From: Microbotryomycetes sp. JL201
Taxonomy: Eukaryota > Basidiomycota > Microbotryomycetes
Reading direction: 5' to 3'
Assembly: GCA_033819885.1 (NCBI GenBank)
Contig: JAQYUZ010000021.1
Location: 186,001 to 250,000, forward strand
Length of the DNA stretch: 64,000 nucleotides
Shown here: one piece after another, positions 57,690-64,000 of the stretch
Numbering within the stretch: the stretch's first letter is position 1
How the letters are laid out: every line of letters starts with the position of its first letter
Program-made: the position numbers and the translations under genes
Notes under the pieces: generated by a model
The model's input: the letters and a program-made list of their open reading frames with translations, nothing else
Database searches by the model: none
What the model was told of the DNA's origin: nothing

Positions 57690-60600
57690 ATGGCGTCCCA
57701 GGGCGCGGCGGGCAACGCAAAGCTCGCATCGGCCGGCGGCAGCCAACAAGCGCAACAAGGTCCACAGCAGCAGCCATTCAGACCTTTGAACGTCAAAGAT
57801 GCGCTCAGGTCAGTCGTTCTCGTCCTCGCCTTATACTCTGGCGGGTTCGCGTGCATGCAGCGATGCGCGCACCGTGCTGACGTTCTCTGCGAATGCGCAT
57901 CACCCGCCGGCCGCCAGCTACCTCGACCGCGTCAAGGGAACATTCACAGATCAGCCTGAAGGTGCGTCGCCCGCTTGTCCGCGCGCGAGCGAGCGTGCGC
58001 TGTTCGACAGCTGACACTGGCGTTTGCCCTGGTCTGGCGCATTCATCCTGCTCACACACCAGTTTACGACCGATTCTTGACTGTCAGTCGGCGAGTGATC
58101 TGCCACCATGCGCTTGACCCAACTGAACCGTACTCGTTATAGATCATGAAAGAGTTCAAGAGCCAGGGGATCGACACGCCCGGGGTCATCGAACGGGTCA
58201 GCCTTCTCAGCCTTGTCACGCAATGAGTTAGGTATTGAACGCATTCTACTGCCCGAACATAGGTCAGCTCGCTCTTTCGAGGCCATCCAGCGCTCATTCA
58301 AGGCTTCAACACCTTTCTGCCGCCGGGGTATCGCATCGAGTGCTCAGTGTCTGCCCCGCAAGACGACGGTGCGGTGACAACAATCACGGTCACGACACCG
58401 CTCGGTATGACTACCAAAACGCAATTGGCATCGCATCCCAACGCAGACAACAGTGCAAACCCGTCGACGTCGGCCACTGCTCCTTCTCAAATTACGAAAG
58501 GTGCGTCGCAATCGAATCAGTCCGCTTCAGGCTCAGGTACGCTAGTAGAGACTAGCATGAGCACAACCGCGACCGCTAACGTGCTGGTCACTGCTGCGTT
58601 AGGTCGCGTCGCCGACTCGCAGCTGCACTTGCAGTCGTTGCCGCCGACGCCCGCGACTTTCGCATCGGCGCAGACCGGAAACACACCCATCGCAACGCCA
58701 GGCGCCGCTTCTTTCCTTTCAAGCCATATGGGACAGTCTGGGCCGACTTCCGTGAGCGGCACTCTCGGGGCCGATGCCGCTGCGGCCGTCGAGAGTCAGA
58801 ACGACGGAAGCGCCCCTAAACCTCCGATGGAGTTCAATCATGCGATCAATTACGTCAACAAGATCAAAAACAGATTCATCAAAGATCCTGAAACGTACAA
58901 GGCGTTCCTCGAGATTTTGCAGACGTACCAGAAAGAGGGCCGTGCCATCCAGGATGTGGGCGCTCAAACCTTTGTTTGCAAGGAAAGGTTCCCTTGGCTG
59001 ACCATTGTGTCGCTCACAGGTCTATGCTCAGGTAACGCAACTGTTCCATGGCGCACCAGATCTGCTCGACGAGTTCAAGCAGTTTCTTCCCGACACGTCT
59101 GGCGAAGCGGTGCAGGCTGCAGCATCAACTCCTGCCCAAACATCAAGCGGCCGCACGCTCAAACGGCCATCGGCCCCCATGACAAAGTTCGAGGCGGCGG
59201 GACCAGCCAAAAAGCCGAAGACGACAAAGCCGAAGACCGACGAGAAGACAAAGGTACCTGAGACGAGATCGGCAGGTGCAATAGCTTTCTGACAGGCTCG
59301 CGCTACGCAGGCCAAGCGCAGTATCAAGTCAACCGAGCCCAAGAAAACGGACGGCCTCAGCGAGCCGCAGCAGCATCTTCCGGTCGAGACCGTGCCGCAA
59401 GCTTACCCACAGATGAATCCTTATCCGCAATCTTATCCTGTTCCTGGATATCAGGCGATGCAGCCTGTTTTGCCAGTTGCTTTCGCGTACGAGGCCCCTC
59501 CACCACCGCCTCCACCTCAACCTCTCTTGCCACCGAAGCCTGTAGCATCAGCGCCCGACATGGCTTTTTTCAAACGTGTGAAAGAGTATATCAATGACGA
59601 TACGACCTATCACGAGTTCCTCAAGCTATTGAATCTGTTCACACAAGACTTGATCAACTTGCCTGCACTCGTTGACCGGGCATACCTGTTTCTGAAAGAC
59701 GACAGCAGCTTGTGGAAAGAGTTCAGAGATATTGTGGGATGGGGTGACGAAGAGGTTACAGGAGACTACCAACGTCGTATTGAAGTGGTCGCAGGTCGGC
59801 GAGTCATCGAGAACGTGCCTGCGCTGGATGGATCGCGACGGCACGAGCGTGACGAGGGAGTCGCCTTCCAGACTTGTGGACCGTCTTACCGCAAGCTGGC
59901 ACCATCTGTGAGCACAACTCGTTAACCGTGGGCTTTTCCGTACTTACCCGGTTCACTTATGCCTGCAGCAAATCAACAATAAATGCTCCGGTCGCGATGC
60001 CCTGTGCTGGGAAGTTTTGAACGATGAATGGGGTAGGTCCAAGTACCAGTGGTCCAAACCACTCCACGCTGAACGCCGTTACCGCTCGCAGTCTCGCAGC
60101 CGAGCTGGCTCAGTGACGAAGGCTTCGTCGCCCATCGCAAGAATCCGTTTGAAGAGGCGATGCACCGAACCGAAGAAGAGCGCCACGAGTACGACTTCCA
60201 TATTGAGGCCAATTTGCGCACAATTGCTCTGCTCGAGCCCATAGCGACGCGCATTGCCATCATGGAGGCGGACGAACGTGCAACGTTCCGACTTAAGCCT
60301 GGCCTCGGCAATCAGAGTAAGAGCATCTATCAACGTGTTCTCAAGAAGATTTATGGTCGTGAGCAAGGTCTCGAAGTCATTCAGGCGCTGCACGAAAATC
60401 CGTGCGTCGCCGTGCCAATCGTTTTGGCGCGCTTGAAGCAGAAAGACGACGAGTGGAAGAGGGCAGTCCGAGAATGGAACAGAGTCTGGCGCGAGTCGGT
60501 ATGTTTATGCGGACATGGCTCGCCTGCATCTGGCTGACCCGCTATCAAACCATTAGGATGCCAAGAATTTTTGGAAGTCGCTTGACCATCAAGGTATCGC

Positions 60601-62794
60601 GCTCAAGGCCAGCGACAAGCGCTTGTTAACGGCGAGGGCTCTTGTCACCGACATCGAGATCATAAGGCGAACGCAGAAGCTTAAACTCGCCGGCGCTGGC
60701 ATGAGTGCGCCGATTCACGCTCAGCTCGTTTACGACTTTGAAGATCGCGAAGCGCTATTCGACGCTATAAAGCTGATGCTCTCCTATTTGGACCGTACCA
60801 ATACTGTGCCAAACGCCGAAAAAGACAAGGTCGATGCATTCCTGCGTTCGTTCCTGCCGCTGCTGTTCGCCATCGCGCCTGCAGAGTTTGCACTCGAGAT
60901 GACCCCGGTCGGAGACGATGCCGAGTCTGCCGACGGGGCGAGCGACGCCGGGACGAGCGTTGCAGGCGATATGACGGACTCGCAGTCTGTCGGTGGCGGC
61001 AGCGTCACGGGCACATCGCGTCGAGGAGCTGGCAAGCGCGCCGCGGCAGACTTGCGCAAGAAGGCTTTGAAAAACGCAGGTGGACCAGGACGTGGTCGAC
61101 GCGGCAAAGCAGCCTCATCGGCACCGAGTTCTCGCGGAGGATCACCGGCTCCCTCGACTGAAACTACCGAGACACTTGCGACAGGCAATGCAACCGACGC
61201 TGCCATGTCCGATCCAATGCCTACTGTCACGTCTCTAGCTTCACTCATCACGCCTGACGTCGAGGCCGAAATTGCGGCAAGCCGCGAAGCAGACGGAATG
61301 AGCGCCACAGGCGATACGAGTCGCGAGCCGTCTGTTGTTGGCGAAGGCGAACAAGCTCCGCCGTCTCCCGTTCTCGGATTGGCTACAGAGGACGGCATCG
61401 AAACGTCGGCTGCGGAAACATCTGACCCTGGCACGCCAGCGCCGGCTGCCACAAGCGGAGTCGCCGCAGACGCGAGCAAAGGCCCAGAGCTGATCCTTCC
61501 AGTCGAAGCCAAGTCGCACATTGCCAGTTCCAGGAAGCAGTGGAATTTGTTCGCCAACTCGAATTTCTATGTCCTTATCCGACTATTTCAGATTTTGTAC
61601 TATCGTTTGAGGCTGCTCAAGACGTCGGCTGTGGCCGTCGCTCAGCCTCCTCCGCCTTTGCCCATCACCGACAAGCACGTGCCGTCTCTGTCGCTGTCGG
61701 TCACGATTCAGCAGTCGATGCCAAACGGCCAAACGCCTGCAATCGCGCAACAGCTTTACCAGCGGGCTCTGGGCTTGTGTGAAAAGTTGTTTGACGGCGA
61801 AGTGGACCAGACGACGTTTGAGGACTCGATGAGACAGATGTTTGCGACGCAAGGATATATGCTGTTCACAATTGACAAGATTATGACTGGCATCATGAAG
61901 CAGGTACGTTGTCGAGTCGGATCTCGACGTTGCTGTTGCTGACAGGCTAAACGGCAAAACAGTGCCAGGTTGCAACTACAGACGTCAAAACGCGCGATTT
62001 GATGGAGCTGTTGCGTCAAGATCGAGCGCACGCAGATCGCTCTACCGATCAGCAGCAGCTGTTCTACCGCACACAAGCCGAAACAGCGCTCGGACAAGAC
62101 GAAAACCTGTATCGCATCGAGTGGTTGTCGGACAGAAAGCTCATGAGCGTTCAGTTGCTCGGCAAGGATGCCATTCCAGTCGAGGAGCTGGGCACTGTCG
62201 AGCGGGATTGGGTCCGTTACGTCCGCAAGTTCTTGCAGGACGAGCCGACGCCAGGCGTCGCGCCAGAATCAAATGCTGGCCCGTGGCTGTCCAGGTCAGT
62301 TTGCCAAGTACAATAGCCGAAATGGTCACTGACGTGTCTGGATGAACAGAAACGCCCGAAAAGCTCGCACTCTCTTGCCAGCAGAGGAAAAGATTCCCTC
62401 GGACCTACACATCAGATCAAAGCTGCAGTCCAGGATCTGCATGCGATCATACCGAATCTTTTTCGTTCCGAATTCGGAAGATGAGCTGTTCCGGCTCAAG
62501 CCGGCCGTCGGCGACATTGACGCGGTCAAAATTCGAGCTGCAAAGGTTGCCAGGTTTGACAGATTTGTCGAACGGAGGATGGCAGAGCTAGAAGTCTTGC
62601 TTGCGCAGCAGCAGCAGCAGAAGGAAGAGGAGGATTCGAGGCAAAATGCAAGCAATACTTTAGACGTGAATGCATTGGCGTCATCTGAAGAATCAGCAAA
62701 AGCGGTCGCCGCAGCCGAGGATGCTGCAGAGTCGAATCGTGCTACCTCGCTCGGCGAAGGTGATGGGGACGTCAAAATGTCGGATGCGTCGTAG
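57690..62794 (+). CDS. SIN3: Sin3 histone deacetylase scaffold
   Basis: About ten exons encode roughly 1,400 aa, the first at 57690-57808. Three paired amphipathic helix domains are visible: PAH1 ([40 protein letters not shown]), PAH2 ([40 protein letters not shown]) and PAH3 ([20 protein letters not shown]). The HDAC-interaction region follows ([40 protein letters not shown]), then the Sin3 C-terminal domain ([20 protein letters not shown] and [20 protein letters not shown]). Sin3 brings the Rpd3 deacetylase to DNA-bound regulators. Low-complexity linkers separate the domains. I did not fix every intron; the PAH1, PAH2 and HID junctions all restore family sequence. Confidence 0.93.
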
Positions 62795-62962
62795 GAATTT
62801 TGCTGTACCATGTCGTCTGTGAGATTTGCCAAGGAATCGAATTGTTTTTGCGTCGATACGAGAGAAGCGAGCGCGTGTGATTAGCAACAACAACAACAAA
62901 AAATGATAATTTACGACAGACAGGATATGTGATGAGCAAGTGTACCGAGCGATGGTCGCGGC

Positions 62963-63987
62963 TCATCGGCTCGCGTCGCTTTCAAAACCAAAATCGCGGG
63001 CCTGATCCTCAAGCCTTTGCTTCTCTTCAACTTCATCGGCAGAGAGCACTCTACCTGCGCCTTCTACGAGTCTTCTGTCCACCTGCCACTCGACAGCTTC
63101 GCGTGCCCGCTTGATGAGAGTCTCGACGACAGTCGCGAGAGCGGAGAATTGCAAATCAGACGCGAGCAACTCGTCCCATGAAGGTTCAACATCGGAATCG
63201 TCGTCCTCGTCGATATCGTCCTCGAGCATGTCTTCTCCGCAGAGAGGGAATGGATACTCTGCGTGAAAGCGGCTTGACGTATTCACCAGCCGAGGCGAGA
63301 CGGGCAAGCCTTCGGCAGTGCGAAACGCGGCAAGCGCTGCGGCCGGTCCCATGTGCGAGCCGTCGGTCGTTGCACCGCCGAGTACAGACATATCTCGCAG
63401 ACGGCGTCTCAAATCACGGATCTCGCGATTCTGCGCCGACTTCAAACGTTCGAGGGACGTGTTGATCGTGAGGAGCGACTTGTTTGTGATTTCCAAATCA
63501 TCGATCTGGGTTCGATCAATTCAGCACCTCTCACGTGGATGCAAGGAGCGAGGCTCACCTTTCTTTGTTTTTGGTCTTCCCGCCTCCGCGTGTCGGCCAC
63601 AATAGCTTCGAATCGATCAGGCTGCAGACTGGCAACGGAGAGGTTGTGTGCTTGAACAGGATTCTGATCGCCTTCAAGTTCCTGCCAATCGATGTCGCTC
63701 GTGCGCGCGTGACTAGAGCGCGCCGCGTGAACCTGTACGTCCGCCTCATCGCCAGGTAGCTCTATGCTTGGCCTGGACGTGGTTCGTGATTGAAGTTTCT
63801 GCGTTTGTCGAGCGTGCCCGAAACCCCAAGAGGCGGGAGGCGAACCGAGGCCAGAGAGCATTGCCTCTCTGTCAGATACGGAGAAGATGCTTGATGTTGT
63901 ACTCGCCATCGAGTGCGACCGTGTATGATGTGCCCGTGGCCTGGGCGATAGGTGTTCGTTCGTGTCACTTGCTGCTGCGCTCGACAT
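62963..63987 (-). CDS. Fungal coiled-coil protein of unknown function
   Basis: Two exons (63559-63987, 62963-63505) give 323 aa. The N-terminal 130 residues are polar and serine-rich. A coiled coil spans about 117-180 (RFEAIVADTRRREDQKQRK, then IDDLEITNKSLLTINTSLER, KSAQNREIRDLRRRL). An acidic stretch (EDMLEDDIDEDDDSDVEP) and a helical C-terminus (VVETLIKRAREAVEWQVDRR) follow. I do not recognise the family with certainty. The start at 63987 lies 13 bp from the window end, so an upstream exon cannot be excluded. Confidence 0.7.
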
Positions 63988-64000
63988 GCTGCTACTCGAT

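Noticed and set aside
60784-61557. Long open frame (257 codons) antisense to SIN3
   Set aside because: It mirrors a low-complexity, GC-rich part of the SIN3 exon and has no conserved sequence of its own.

Overview
The window reads as compact nuclear DNA of a fungus, most likely a basidiomycete. It has 26 protein genes in about 64 kb. Almost every gene is split by many short introns (mostly 50-100 bp) with a CTGAC/CTGAT branch motif about 20 bases before the acceptor. The gene set is fungal: Mir1, Gua1, Sin3, an Hpc2/ubinuclein protein, Ams1, Mns1, Gpi11, a Zn2Cys6 regulator, an M43 protease and a thaumatin-like protein. I cannot name the species; Pucciniomycotina is a guess. I saw no rRNA, tRNA, transposon, virus-like element or CRISPR array. 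Gene models were built by hand from splice signals, reading phase and family similarity, without transcripts.

Layout. 0-9.8 kb: INO80F-like protein (-) and an MRCK/citron-type AGC kinase (+) in a head-to-head pair, scramblase AIM25 (-) and MPO1 (+) in a second pair, then a secreted GPI-anchored M43 metalloprotease (+). 9.9-20.1 kb: a membrane protein (-), the mitochondrial phosphate carrier MIR1 (+), an NBR1-like autophagy receptor (+), a WD40 protein (-) and the U5 snRNP protein DIB1 (+). 20.4-28.4 kb: four minus-strand genes, namely a membrane-anchored thaumatin-like protein, an Rsa3-like nucleolar protein, a DUF2470 membrane protein and a Zn2Cys6 transcription factor. 28.5-37.1 kb: GMP synthase GUA1, the HIRA-complex protein HPC2/ubinuclein and ER mannosidase MNS1, all plus. 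37.2-43.5 kb: GPI11/PIG-F (-), a Dal5-type MFS permease (-), a gene-poor 1.9 kb, and a DUF421 membrane protein (+). 43.6-64 kb: ESCRT-II SNF8/VPS22 (-), VPS15 (+), vacuolar alpha-mannosidase AMS1 (-), pyrophosphatase IPP1 (-), SIN3 (+) and a coiled-coil protein (-).

How the genes fit together. Four genes belong to vacuole delivery: NBR1, SNF8, VPS15 and AMS1. In fission yeast, Nbr1 carries Ams1 into the vacuole through ESCRT, so receptor, ESCRT subunit, PI3-kinase regulator and cargo all lie within about 41 kb here. MNS1 and GPI11 act in the ER on glycans and GPI anchors; the protease is a predicted GPI-anchor client. SIN3, HPC2 and the INO80F-like protein are chromatin factors.

The most unusual property of the sequence is its splicing. 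About 10 of about 130 modelled introns start with GC instead of GT, three of them in the thaumatin-like gene and three in a row in MNS1. Several genes also carry micro-exons of 10-22 nt, with four in IPP1 alone.
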